NCBI RefSeq assembly: GCF_003573695.1
Contig: NC_039368.1
Span: 82,288,374 to 82,352,373, forward strand
Direction: 5' to 3'
Origin: Papaver somniferum
Lineage: Eukaryota > Streptophyta > Magnoliopsida > Ranunculales > Papaveraceae
DNA length: 64,000 nucleotides
The position numbers and the translations under genes are program-made. Of this stretch, positions 1-10,218 are shown in pieces (positions within the stretch are counted from its first letter, which is position 1; every line of letters begins with the position of its first letter). Under the pieces are notes generated by a model. It had not been told where the DNA came from, searched no databases, and was given only the letters and a program-made list of their open reading frames with translations.

Positions 1-399
1 TCAAAATGCACAATAGCGACTAATTTACCTTACCTGTGAACGGCTCCACGAACACGGTCCTAAAGAGGTTCGGAAATACAAAACGTACAGTGGGGAATAT
101 CCCCAAACCCCCTCGACTCACATATATTTGTGGAACCCACCATCCGGGAAAAATGATTTTCTGCTAGTTTCTATGGGTTCAGTAAATCGGTAATTTTTAT
201 GGGATTTTTATGTGTATCATTACCCAAAGGCGTCGGCAGTTCAAAGGCGCATTACACAGCAAAAAGTGGGTGCAAGCATGTACAAAATATTGGGCCTTGT
301 TTCACAGTCGAGGATTTAGCTAGCTAATAAGAGGAGGCTTTTTTCTGAACTACTATGATTTTAGGCATACAAAATAGTTTTTCCATCCTATGCGACCTT
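1..399. other. Non-coding flank, nothing recognised
   Basis: I see no convincing gene, RNA gene or repeat in this AT-rich stretch. It ends where the left terminus of element A begins. Confidence 0.5.
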
Positions 400-591
400 A
401 TAAGAGGTGTCTATTGGATAGTTCAATTACCTATATACCCTTGAACCTAAAATCAAAAAATAAATTATCCTAAACATCTCTTCTTCTTCCTCCAGCTAAA
501 CCACCTTCCTTTTCTCTCAGATTTTTTTTTCATCACTGTAATTAATTATCGATTTGTGAAAATTCGTTCGTCGGTTAAATTGAACTATATA

Positions 592-764
592 ATGGATCGT
601 ACAAAGAAAAAAGCAAACGCCAGGTGTTCTAAATCCTCTTCCAATCCATGAATTAAAGAAGAAGAACCAATTGAAGATGAAGGTGTAAAAACTATAATTG
701 AACCGGAAATTGAATCGGAAATTCAACCATTTGAAGCTCCAAATACTGAAATGAGGATAAGAAG
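592..764 (+). pseudogene. First exon of the element A gene, with premature stop
   Basis: ATG at 592 opens a lysine-rich reading frame (starts MDRTKKKANA) that meets a TGA at 649-651. It then stays open in an acidic stretch to a splice donor (GAAG followed by GTATTC at 765). Position, length and the sequence after the donor match exon 1 of element B (5933-6084), where the exon precedes a PMD gene. No downstream PMD exon is left in element A; the hairpin array begins where element B has its first intron. A remnant rather than a working gene. Confidence 0.45.
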
Positions 765-861
765 GTATTCCCTACAAACCCAATCTTTTATTTGTTGTTT
801 TTCATGGATTGAATGGGTTAAATTGCTAAAAACTTAAGGGTTTTGATGGTTACAGTAGCGG

Positions 862-1198
862 GTTCGGCTGATAATTGAGTTGAGTTTTGAGCCGAACTGT
901 TCTTGAAATTTCACCCTGAAAGTGTCTATGAACAGTTCGGCTAAACCGTAAATGTCAATTTTTAGCCGAACCACAAAACGTGTATTGAATACATCCCAGA
1001 ACAGTGTCAGGTTCGGCTAATACCTTGCAAACCTTCCCGGCCGAACCTGAGAAGTGAAATTTACCCCAGGTGGTTGTCAGGTTCGGCTGACTCGATTAGA
1101 TCACTTTCAAGCCGAACCTCTCTCTGTAAACACTTCGAAAATATTGATTTGCGGGCTCTAGGTTCGGCTAGCTCGTGTTGTTGAGTTATCAGTCAAAC
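862..1198. repeat. Hairpin array A1: five GTTCGGCT...AGCCGAAC units
   Basis: Inverted-repeat units lie at 862-897, 935-971, 1011-1046, 1081-1117 and 1162-1198. Each is 36-37 bp with an 8-nt arm pair GTTCGGCT/AGCCGAAC (last right arm degenerate) and a loop of about 20 nt whose sequence differs. Start-to-start spacing is 73, 76, 70 and 81 bp. Conserved arms with variable loops and variable spacers are not what simple tandem duplication gives. Confidence 0.9.
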
Positions 1199-1523
1199 CT
1201 TCTCTTTGCACACTCAAGTTTTTCGATCTTGTTTTGACCATAACTTTTTCGTCCGATGTCGGAATGACCTCATTCTTTTTGCGTTGTGTTTTTCTTTTCA
1301 TTCTCTTGAAGTTGAAGATAAGATCTAATTGATTTTAATGAGTTTAATATGGACCTTGGTATTCTCCATCATTAGACTTCACTTTCTTAACACTTTTAGT
1401 AATTTCCACTTTTTTGTTTGGTTCATCCTATGAAAAGACTGCACTATAGAAAACATATGTAATAAAAAGCCTAACCCCTAAATGTGTATGAATTTAAGTG
1501 TTTCATGGGAAAATCAGTATCAT

Positions 1524-1804
1524 GTTCGGCTGATGTGATTTTTTGAATATGAGCCGAACTTGGAAAAATATGTAGTTCGGCTGATACGATATTTAGAGTG
1601 AGAACCGAACCTGACTCTCAGGAATAAGTTCGGCTTGTTATTAGACTTAAGTATAAGCCGAACTAGGATCTTGCAAATAGGTTGGAAGTTGGAAAATCAA
1701 GGTTCGGCATATAACGTTAACAAATTCAGCTAGCCGAACTGTTCATCAATTTAGTGGGTTTGGCTTATATTTTTAAGCCGAACATTGTCCTGGTTCGCCG
1801 AACC
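1524..1804. repeat. Hairpin array A2: five more units plus a terminal palindrome
   Basis: Units at 1524-1559, 1575-1610, 1628-1663, 1702-1739 and 1758-1783 use the same arm pair as A1, with single-base variants. Spacing is 51-74 bp. The block ends with the compact palindrome GGTTCGCCGAACC (1792-1804). About 320 bp without units separates A1 from A2. Confidence 0.9.
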
Positions 1805-1833
1805 ATGATGAAAAATACAAATTTTTGATGATT

Positions 1834-2073
1834 TCAAGCTACAAAAGTGAGATTAAACATAAAATAGAAGTGTACATGTGTGTTAGAAGCATTGGGTTCC
1901 TCATTTATGTATTCATCATATGGATTTGGCTCATAAAAATCATCATCTTGAGTTTGAGTTTGTGTAAAATCATTCTCAAAATCTAAGAAATCAGTCATTT
2001 CTGGATCATTGTTGTAGTTGATATGTATTTTCCTAGGATTTTTAGATGAAGAATGACCCTCCTCATCCTCCAT
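1834..2073 (-). CDS. Unrecognised acidic ORF at the right end of element A
   Basis: A minus-strand frame of 79 codons from ATG at 2073. The product is polar and acidic (starts MEDEEGHSSSKNPRKIH; later QTQTQDDDFYEPNPYDEY) and turns hydrophobic at the last residues, where it may run into an intron. It faces the first exon at the other end of the element, so element A may once have held two convergent genes. I recognise no domain. It could be a first exon or chance. Confidence 0.3.
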   Translation of the reverse strand: MEDEEGHSSSKNPRKIHINYNNDPEMTDFLDFENDFTQTQTQDDDFYEPNPYDEYINEEPNASNTHVHFYFMFNLTFVA

Positions 2074-2290
2074 TGAATCAAGAAGAAAATTTTTCTCACT
2101 TTCTACTTCTCTCCTTCTCTATAAAAACTTTGATTATTTTTTTCCCCAAATTTTTCATCTAAACGAACCTTTATAATTCTGAAAATCATCTTAATCACCA
2201 AACAAAAGTTTTAATCACTAATCCAGATTACTAACACTAATACGTAAAGAGTAGATTTGCCATTAAAAAAATTTGATTAAGGGGATTTCT

Positions 2291-3112
2291 GATTTTGTTA
2301 TTTCACATCATTTTTTGTCTTTATTCAGTATGCCCAAAATCATAGTTTTTTTTTCTCTGTGATAAGTCCGATGGATGATGATGAAGATGAATGGACAAAG
2401 CACTAAACATACCAGAATCAGTTACCTTTACTAGTTCTATTTATGGCCGAAATCGGAAATAGCACGTATTATATCATCATGAATTTCATCATATAGACCT
2501 TTGGTTGAGAAGGCTTTAAAAACCATAAAGTTAAGCAACACAATTATTAAACCCATTTTGCAACTTTAAAAACCATTAAGTTAATTAGATATATTTTGAT
2601 GACTTTATTTAGCTTTATGTTATGCTTTCGTTTTCAACTTGATGTGATTTTCGGAAATCATCCACCTACAAAAAAATCTTGATCTACCTAAATTATAGGA
2701 GCAACCTTATTCAACTTTGCAGCATATTTTGACTTGTGCAATATTACGGAGATTATTCCAAAATTTGTTCTTAGTTTGGATGAAATCCTAAAACACTAGT
2801 CTTAACTATCTGTACCTAGTACCTTTTCAAAGCTTTTAAGGTTTAGATTGAATTTTCCTTTGCATTAACATTCAATCCCATTATTGAGATAATTTAATTT
2901 TCACTACTTTACTTATATTTCATTTAATTTCAATATAAAAATCAAAATTTAATTTTTATTATTTATATATTTATTCTGCAGATGTTATTGTTGTACAATG
3001 ATAAAGTTGTTGGGAGAGCGACTTGAGTTTGGAACTCGTTGACACTGGAGTGCGGATTATTTTTTTCTTTGCTCAACTACCGAGAAGCTTCTTACGATGT
3101 TTAAACTTTAAT
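2291..3112. other. AT-rich non-coding DNA
   Basis: No gene seen. A stretch near 2710-2740 (TTTGCAGCATATTTTGACTT) is similar to one near 13575-13595, so part of this DNA may be an old dispersed repeat. Confidence 0.4.
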
Positions 3113-3126
3113 ATAACCGCTAACAT

Positions 3127-3791
3127 ACATGAGCCTTTCTCTCTCCTTTTTTCATTCTCTCCACAGACGATTTCCGGCACCAAGCTCCTCCTTCTCCGGC
3201 GACCTCTCACTGCTCAGATCTACTCCTCTAGGAGTAGATCTGAGCAGTATCCTCTTTTCCTTTCCGTTAGTTGTTAGTTTTTCCTTGTTTTAGCTAGGAT
3301 TTAGATGTTTTCTTTTAGATTTAGTTTTGGGTATCATCCATCCTTGCCGGCGGCAAGTTATCTTCGTCTTCATGGCGGTTGTTTTCGTGCTCTTGGAGCA
3401 TCCTATCTCAGCTTCAATGGTCGTTTTATGTTGGGTTTACAAGGTTTCAAGTACATCTTCGGCGACCTCCGGCTACCGGAAACTTCATCGGAAAATTCAA
3501 GAACAAAAGCAAATTACTCCTTCTATGGAGTATCTCTTTCTCAAGAAGAAGAAAACTATCAAAAATGGTGGATTCATAATCCGAAAACCATTCCTCTACC
3601 GATTCAATCGGTTCTCCATTCATACTTGTTTCTAGTCTCTTACCAATTTTCTTCCTCTTCTCTTGTTAGAATTGTTGGTGTTGTACTAGTATGGTATGGT
3701 TATTCATTATGTTTCTTAAATCTTAATGTATTGAAACCCTTTGTAACCTAACTTTACTATCAATGAAGTTGAGTTATTTATTAAAAAAAAA
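3127..3791 (+). mobile_element. Poly(A)-tailed retroposon with 13/14-bp target-site duplication
   Basis: The insert ends in a run of ten A (3783-3792, the last of which may belong to the duplication) after text typical of a plant 3' UTR. It is flanked by ATAACCGCTAACAT (3113-3126) and ATAACCGCTAGCAT (3792-3805), 13 of 14 identical. Short A tail plus direct flanking repeat is the mark of LINE-type target-primed insertion. The body begins with a CT-rich leader-like stretch and keeps open frames over several hundred bases (3305-3751 in one frame), but I recognise no domain. It may be a retrocopied transcript or a LINE 3' fragment. Confidence 0.75.
3209..3248. repeat. 40-bp near-perfect palindrome in the retroposon
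   Basis: Left arm 3209-3227 and right arm 3230-3248 are 19-nt perfect inverted copies (arm begins ACTGCTCAGATCTACTCC) separated by 2 nt. It lies in the leader-like part of the retroposon and would form a stem with a tiny loop. Confidence 0.9.
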
Positions 3792-3805
3792 ATAACCGCT
3801 AGCAT

Positions 3806-4633
3806 TTAAGCCTTAAAATGAAGTTTTTTTTATAGAGCTATTCACAAAAATCTGTGAACCCCTAGATCTCGTAATCTCGAAGATCTCTCGGTGTTTGAAT
3901 TTGGTTGCCGATGAAAGTTGGCTACTTAAAGCTCGTAATCCTTTTCTTTTTAATATAACCTTTATTCTTCAAGAAAATCCAAAACACTACTTATTACCAT
4001 ATTTTAAACTAATTTCTATGAGAAAATTTGAGATTTTTCTTGATGGGCATTCAAATATTTTGTAATTTTTCTAAAGATAAACCTTGATGCATCGTCAATA
4101 TATCTATCAATTGGCCTGCCACAAAGAAAAGTAAGATAAAAGTTTGTTTATCCGCCAAAATAGAAAGAAGAAAAAGAATATTTCCAATCTTACATCATTG
4201 ACAACAACTCAAACCAAATAAAACATTAAAACAACCCTAAAATGACACTAAAATCTCACCATACTATGATAATATATTGTACTATGTATTCTTATATGCT
4301 TGTATTTGATACTCAAATCTTTTTCTAATCCCATGTCACTTGATATAATATCATACTAAGACTGCCATACATTTTTGTCTTAGGAAACACAATTATTAAA
4401 GTAATAATCACCATTATCGATTAAAAAAATAAGTAAATAATCACCAATATGCCATATTAAGCAAAGACTTATGATCTTAATCAATCTAAAAACTTACCTA
4501 ATCTGAGTCGGCAGGAACGGATCTCCTCCAGGAATAATAAGTGGTTGCGCACTATAATAATGTTCTTTAAGTGAAGAGCTTTTTCATAATTCTTCTCAAA
4601 CTTTCTGTAGAATTGTTTTCTATAATAAAAAAA
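3806..4633. other. AT-rich non-coding DNA
   Basis: No gene, RNA gene or clear repeat recognised between the retroposon and element C. Confidence 0.4.
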
Positions 4634-5452
4634 AGAAACTTATTATAGGAGTTCCAGGAAAAGAGTTTTGAGGGCAGCTAAGGATTCAAATATCCGACAA
4701 TGAAGATAAGGGGATCTAATTCAATAGAAAAATACTATAATACCCTTAACCTATTAAACATTGAAAACCTAAAACTAATTTGTTTTCATTCCTCTCCTTT
4801 AATTCTTCCATTTTCTTCTTCCCCATCACCTTCATCGCTTATTTCTTCGATTAATCGTCAATTCTCAAAATAATCCATTATCGATTAACACCATTTAATC
4901 CACCCGCAATGATTTCAATAAGGTAAAAATCAAAAACCCATCTTATTTAATTGGTTTCAATGCATGGATAAGCCGAATCGATTGAATTGGATTTTTGAAA
5001 AAAAAAACAGTTTTAGAACTGTCTACGGTGGGGAAATATGAATTTTCTCAACTGTAGACAGTACTGAAACTGTTTTTTGCAAAAATAAGTGATGGGTTTT
5101 CTTAGTTTTTTCTTTTTATGATCGTCATCTTCATCATGGCGGAGAAGAAGAAGAGAGAAAGAAGAATAATAGTTTTTTTTATGACATCATCTTCATCATG
5201 ATTTATGAATGAAAAGAGAAGGAAAAGATAATAAATTTAGTTTTTTTGTATATGATCATCAACTTCATCATGATTTATGAATGAAAAGAGAAGGAAAAGA
5301 TAATAAATTTAATTTATATTTCATGGAGGGTATTTTAGCCATTACAAAAAATAGTTAGATATGGGGTTTTGTTGATTACTATTTCATAACTCAATTTTAT
5401 CATCTTGTGAGCCCTCAAAACCAAATATTTAGAACCCCTATAATAGGTTTCT
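4634..5452 (+). mobile_element. Element C: miniature relative of elements A and B with one long hairpin
   Basis: Outer arms: AGAAACTTATTATAGGAG with TTTTGAGGGC further in (4634-4672) match the reverse complement of 5411-5452. Inner arms: GATAAGGGGATCTAATTC at 4705 with TACCCTTA near 4741 match the reverse complement of the stretch ending near 5370 (AAAACCCCATATCTAAC). The inside parallels A and B: a CT-rich leader, a short ATG exon (4909-4922) ending AATAAG before GTAAAA, and the shared post-donor text AACCCATCTT. Nested arms could mean one long terminal repeat or one element inside another. Confidence 0.6.
5006..5074. repeat. Long hairpin of element C (21-nt arms)
   Basis: Arms 5006-5026 and 5054-5074 pair at 19 of 21 positions (left arm begins AACAGTTTTAGAACTG) with a 27-nt loop. 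It sits just after the short first exon, at the position where elements A and B carry hairpin arrays. Its size resembles a short microRNA precursor, but nothing here shows that it is processed. Confidence 0.8.
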
Positions 5453-6181
5453 AACAAAAGAGTTAATGTAGATTTTTTGTTTTCCTAATTCATTCAAATT
5501 TTACAGTTAAGTCTCTTGAATCCCGGTCTAAGGCCAAGACCCACTTTGGAGCAAATGATTTTAGAGGGTAACAAGTACAGTAAATGATAAGGCACTTTCT
5601 CAATCGACAAAGGGAGATACCAATATTAATCCCTGTTAAATTCGGGCCTATGCCATTTAATTGGAGCATATAGATTATTTTATCTATCCAATTCACAATG
5701 ATAAGGAGTGTCTAATATTTATGTAAACTACCAAAATTATCCTCAAAAAAATATTAATATTACTAAATTATCGCCATCAATCCTTAATAAACCTAACTAA
5801 CAAAAATTAATTTTTATTTTTAACATAAAAACCGATTCATCTCCTCCATTCCCTCTTTTCCATTTCTTTGAAACCAAAAATCGTCGATGATCGACGATTC
5901 AAAAACGATTAATCATTTCTCTCTTCCATAAAATGACGAATCCAAGGACTAAGTATACTAACAGGAATCATTCTAGTGACGACAATCCCGGACTTGTTGA
6001 AGCGATTCGAAATAGAACGAAGGAAGTGCAACAACAATCCGAAGCCTCTCGTATCGCACAGGAGGAAGAAATGGGTCGAATCAGGTACTATTCTATCAAC
6101 CCAATCCTCTAAACTAGGTTTTAGTAACATGCTTTAGGTTAGAAATCGAGAATTTTGAAATTAAAAAATTTCAGTGTTCAC

Positions 6182-6520
6182 AGAATCGGATTACGTTAGT
6201 CACGAAGTAACCCGATTCTTATTAGAAACGGATTATGTTCATAAACTTATAATCCGATTGTTCTGCATGTGAAAATGAATCGGGGAACGTTAGTGTATAA
6301 ATAAACCGATTGTTGTAGCCAATCTTCCTGGATCTTATTTTGTTGGAATCGGATTACATATGTCTTAACAAAAACCGATTGTTTAGTTCAGAAACAGACT
6401 TTATATGTATATCGAGTAAACCGATTTCGTGAATCGGTTCACATTAGCACTTGCAAAAATCCGATTGTTAATTTTATAAATTTGGAATCGGATTTCATAT
6501 GTATATCGAGTAAACCGATT
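6182..6520. repeat. Hairpin array B1 in PMD intron 1: seven AATCGG...CCGATT units
   Basis: Units at 6182-6219, 6226-6259, 6278-6311, 6347-6380, about 6393-6426 (left arm degenerate), 6432-6466 and 6486-6520. Each is 34-38 bp with core arms AATCGG/CCGATT, often extended to AATCGGATTACAT. Start spacing is 39-69 bp. Position and design equal array A1, but the arm sequence is different. Confidence 0.9.
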
Positions 6521-6878
6521 ATATACCCTGACTTTAAAATGATTTCTATTCCATTGTTTTTAGTTGCTTAAATCCGTATTCTACAGGAAAAAAAATCAAG
6601 CCGAAAATAAATATAAGAAGAAATATGACCATACTACTCCTAAGGCTTTGGGACCTCGTCGAAAAGACGGTAAAAATTTAAATGCTTCCCACCGAAACCT
6701 AAGGGGCACGGGGAGTAAAGCCAAAGGGATCATCATCAATGACCCACCACCACAAGCGGAGCAACCAACACATGAAGAATTTGATCCCAAAACACCTATT
6801 GAACAAGAAGGTGGTGACAAAGAAGAAGAATGTGATGAGGGAGTTAATGAGGAACAAAGTGGTGGCAAGGAAGGTGGT

Positions 6879-7218
6879 GAAGAAGAATGTGATGAGAGTG
6901 AAAGTGATGAAGAAGAACGTGGAAAGGAAGGTGGTGAAGAAGAAAGTGATGAGAGTGAAAGATGAAGATAGTCGCGGCAAGAAAGGTGTTGAAGGAGAAA
7001 GTGATGAGAGTGAAAGTGATGAAGAAGAACGTGGAAAGGAAGGTGGTGAAGAAGAAAGTGATGAGAGTGAAAGTGATGAAGATAGTCGTGGCAAGAAAGG
7101 TGTTGAAGAAGAAAGTGATGAGAGTGAAAGTGATGAAGAAGAACGTGATAAGGAAGGTAGTGAAGAAGAAAGTGATGAGAGTGAAAGTGATGAAGAATAA
7201 GGTGACAAGGAAGGTGAT
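6879..7218 (+). repeat. 57-bp coding minisatellite, six units
   Basis: Six head-to-tail 57-bp units encode a 19-residue acidic repeat (core ESDESESDEE). Two versions alternate, one with RGKEGG and one with SRGKKGV, so the higher-order period is 114 bp. Unit 2 lacks 2 bp and shifts the frame; unit 6 has a TAA. The stretch joins the basic N-terminal part of the PMD protein to the PMD core. Confidence 0.85.
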
Positions 7219-9336
7219 AAAGAGATAAGAGAAGTTGTTCAAGAACAAGAAGGAGACCCTAAAGGAAAAGGTAAGAAGAAAGAAGTTCCAAAGAAGAAGA
7301 AAGGTGACCACATGCCCGACGAGCTGTAGATGTTTTCTCGCGGACCTGATGATCCACCTTTAGGGATACTAGCTGATGGAGGAAATGTATTATGGGGTTA
7401 CAAAGGCAGTTGGGTCGGCGTCGTCTACAATACCATAGTAAGTAGCTAAACCTTGTTCCATGTAATGTAAACATTATTATCCGTGTAGTGTTTTGATTGT
7501 TGTCCATCGTGGTTGTTTGGTTTTATAGGATCACAAGCATGTCGTTCGTCTTAAGAAGCCAGGAACGTCAGTGAGTAAGATGAGGCAATGGCCACTTATA
7601 GATGACGAATCAACCAGTGGAGAAGTTCCGGAAGTGGTCGATCTAGTCAATTCTATGGGGTTTCTTTCTGTGGTCAATAATTTGGGCCACCTTGGTTATG
7701 ACAGACCTATTTGTTCCGCCTTTGCCGAGAGATACTATGGGGAAACGGATATTTTACATCTTCCGTTTGGAGAAATGACGATAACTCCAAATGATGCGAA
7801 ATTCATTACCGGGCTAAGCATAGAAGGTAAAGTCGTGAAGCACAAAGAGTACGTGCAAGAGCTTGAGTGGGAAAAGATTTATGCGTGGACCAAGGAAGTG
7901 TTCCAATGGGATGAGGAGAAGACCAAGAAGGAGATGCTAGTAGGCAAGGAAAAGCATATTATATTTCATCTCTAGAGGCCGAGGAGCAACTTTATGGGAA
8001 CAAAGAAGCTTCGTACTGAAGGAAAAGAGGTGACGCCGCAAAGTATCATCGCCACAACCAATGCGTATGTCCTCTATATCCTTGGAGATATTATCTTTCC
8101 CGACATTTCCGGTGCCCGTGTGAACGCCAACTTTATCCAGCTGTTGCAATCATTTGGCAAGATACAGGACTACTCTTGGGGCACTGCCATCCTTGCACAC
8201 TCTTTGACGGAGTTGAGAAAGGCTTCTAGGGATCAAAGGAACCAACTCGGAGGGAATATGGCTTTTCTGCAGGCGTGGATATATTTGCACTTCCCAATAT
8301 TTGCTCCAGTTAGAAAACTTGACGATGAAGGATTTTGTATTTGATCCTTACAAGGAGGCTTTGGCTAAAGGAAAAGGAAAGAAGGTTGGGTACCCAGAGC
8401 AAGGTGAATATCATGGGCCTTTGTTTCACCCAAGAAGATATGTAATGTACAAACCCGTCAATAGTCGCAAGACAATGTGGTTACATACAAAAAATCCCAA
8501 AGGTGCACAAGGATTTCAACTTCAATGAGATAAAAACCAAAGCACGTGATAATGATATTGTCATTGTTCACCAGCCTTTCCCATCATGTGATTATTGGGA
8601 TAACAGAGCGTTTCACAAATATCCTTTGGTTGGTCCATCTAGAACAGATGACGAGGCAATTCCGCGTTACATGCCGTGGTACCTCAATGTTTCGCATACT
8701 CGAGTGATACGAGTAGATGAGAGGCCCATTATAGAGGACAAAGATACGACTCTCGAATAATTGGTGCGTATTGTTACTCAATTCCGATTTTGTTAATGGT
8801 TTTAGCATTATATTTGAATGTTTGTTATTTGAAATTGAAATAGAGAAGACGAGTCGGACACTTGATAACCTGGGCAAAGCTAGAAATCAGGGAAGGGAAA
8901 AATGTGAAGGTCAATGAAAAGCTAATTGATGAATTGAATGGTCTCGAAGATGTAGAAGCTGGTGCAAAGTTTGGGGAGAAAGATGAGGATGATTCTGAGG
9001 AGGAGGAGGATGAGCCAAAGAAGAAGAGAAAGAGATCCCCTACCAAAAAGATGTCTCAAGGTGCATCGAGCAGCGCCCAACCTAGTAAACGAGGACGCGG
9101 TGGACGTGGTCGTGGCGGTGGACGTGGTCGTGGTGGGGATGTTCATGAATGAATGGTTGTATTCATGTTTATGTCTTTAAGTATGGATAATTATGGAGTC
9201 AAAACTTATGTCTTGTCTTAAACTTATTGTCGAATTATGTTTGGTTACATTCCTAGTCTATGAATGACTTAATCTAGTTTCTAGTTTACGAATGACTTAA
9301 TGTGTGTGGAAAAAATGGAGGATTCTAGCATTTTTT

Positions 9337-9568
9337 CTGTCAGAATCGATTTACATATAACTATATGTAATCCGATTCTGACAGTTTCCCAAATGTTCAG
9401 CTTTAGAATCGGGTTTCATGTACAAATATGTAATCCGATTTTCTTGAAGAAAAGTTCTTTAACTTTTACAATCGGTTTACATGTGCTTTAGAAAATCCCC
9501 TTAGAGGCAAATTTATATGATTTTGTAAGGACAAAATCGGTGTATTTGATAATATATAAAATCCGATT
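9337..9568. repeat. Hairpin array B2 between the two genes of element B
   Basis: Four units: 9337-9384, 9407-9440, 9470 to about 9500 (right arm degenerate) and 9535-9568. The first is exceptional: 21-nt arms starting CTGTCAGAATCG (9337-9357 and 9364-9384, two mismatches) with a 6-nt loop. The others carry the AATCGG/CCGATT core. The array lies after the PMD stop and just upstream of the second gene. Confidence 0.9.
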
Positions 9569-9665
9569 GTTTGAATTGAATTCAAAAAGAAAAATCCGTT
9601 GAGACTTCATCTATATAAGGACAACATCTTTGAGCCACTCCCACATCACACACTTAGCCTAGAAA

Positions 9666-10042
9666 ATGGAATGGGAACCGTTTGAAGATTTGAATCTGGT
9701 AAAATCCTTTGCTAATACGTTCCACGAACGTCCGAATGAAATATATTCAATGTTTTGGAGGAGAGTTAAAGAGTTATTTTACGGGCGTACCGCGAACCCC
9801 AATAACCGAAAATGGAGAGACTTGGCTTTTCGATTCAACTATATAAAAGGCGCAATGCGAGAGTACGTAATTGTTAGAAATATGGTTTACCACTATCATC
9901 CACGAGCTCCTCTTAGGAAAAAAGTGAGTAATGCTATCATTTTTATATCCATGTCAACTACACTAGTTCACATACTAACATATAAGAATTTATTGAATTT
10001 CAGTTGGAACGTTTCAACGGGCTATGGAGAATTCGTAATGGG
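9666..10042 (+). pseudogene. Small Myb/SANT-like DNA-binding protein gene of element B, probably decayed
   Basis: ATG at 9666, shortly after a TATATAAGG box (9612-9620), which could be its promoter. Exon 1 (to about 9923) encodes a helix-rich basic domain with spaced aromatic residues: WEPFEDLNLVKSF, then FWRRVKELF, then KWRDLAFRFNYI. The W-E-D-L / F-W-V-F / W-L-R-N spacing resembles plant Myb/SANT-like domains found in proteins annotated as NAM-associated or glutathione S-transferase T3-like, many transposon-borne. A GTGAGT donor follows LRKK and an acceptor TTTCAG lies near 10003. The joined frame stops at 10042 while neighbouring frames read on, so the end is uncertain. A DNA-binding helper role is inference. 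Confidence 0.45.
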
Positions 10043-10218
10043 TAAAGAAAGTTCATTCACCACAAAGAATAGACGACGTTGTACCGACGTGCTCGGAGGT
10101 TCATTGTTGATCATTTGATGTGTCAAATTCTAGAATTCTCATATTTAGTCCTATATATATGTAGTGGGCTAATTTCCTAAACTATGTAATGAATATTTTG
10201 TTTCTGAAAGTAAGGAAT

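Larger units (their letters stand above)
400..2290 (+). mobile_element. Element A: non-autonomous terminal-inverted-repeat element with hairpin arrays
   Basis: The left end (ATAAGAGGTGTCTATTGG, then TACCCTT near 436-442) resembles the left ends of elements B and C. The reverse complement of the right end (from about 2290 inward: AAATCCCCTTAATCAAA, later TATTAGTGTTAGTAATC) aligns with the reverse complement of the right end of element B (AAACCCCTTATCCAAT, later AAATTAGTGTTAATTC). Inside are a broken first exon (592-764), two blocks of GTTCGGCT/AGCCGAAC hairpins, and a minus-strand ORF near the right end. No transposase is visible. I found no clear target-site duplication, so the borders are approximate. 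Likely Mutator-like, inferred from sister element B. Confidence 0.6.
5933..9152 (+). pseudogene. Plant mobile domain (PMD) protein gene, decayed
   Basis: Exon 1 is 5933-6084 (starts MTNPRTKYTNRN), with donor at 6085. Intron 1 holds the hairpin array; exon 2 starts near 6587. It encodes a basic stretch, then acidic 19-residue repeats (6879-7218). A short exon ends at 7437 (donor GTAAGT). The PMD core starts at 7529 and contains the family's hallmark LPFGEMTIT, followed by ITGL, and later AYVLYILGDIIFPD. The last exon (from about 8829) gives an acidic tail, a KKKRKR nuclear-signal-like stretch and RG repeats ending at 9152. Lesions: 2-bp deletion in the repeat near 6959, stops at 7198, 7327 and 7973, frame changes near 8330 and 8500, and a stop near 8758. 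PMD proteins are known both as host genes of the MAIN/MAIL1 group and as transposon cargo; this copy is element-borne. Confidence 0.75.

Noticed and set aside
517..726. Minus-strand frame rich in F and N
   Set aside because: Mirror image of the element A first exon and AT-rich leader; low complexity.
862..1804. CRISPR-like array (short repeats with variable spacers)
   Set aside because: The repeats are inverted pairs of 8 nt in a plant transposon, not direct 25-37-nt repeats, and no cas genes exist.
6699..7311. Long minus-strand serine- or phenylalanine-rich frames
   Set aside because: Shadows of the 57-bp acidic repeat in other frames; the plus-strand frame has the PMD context.
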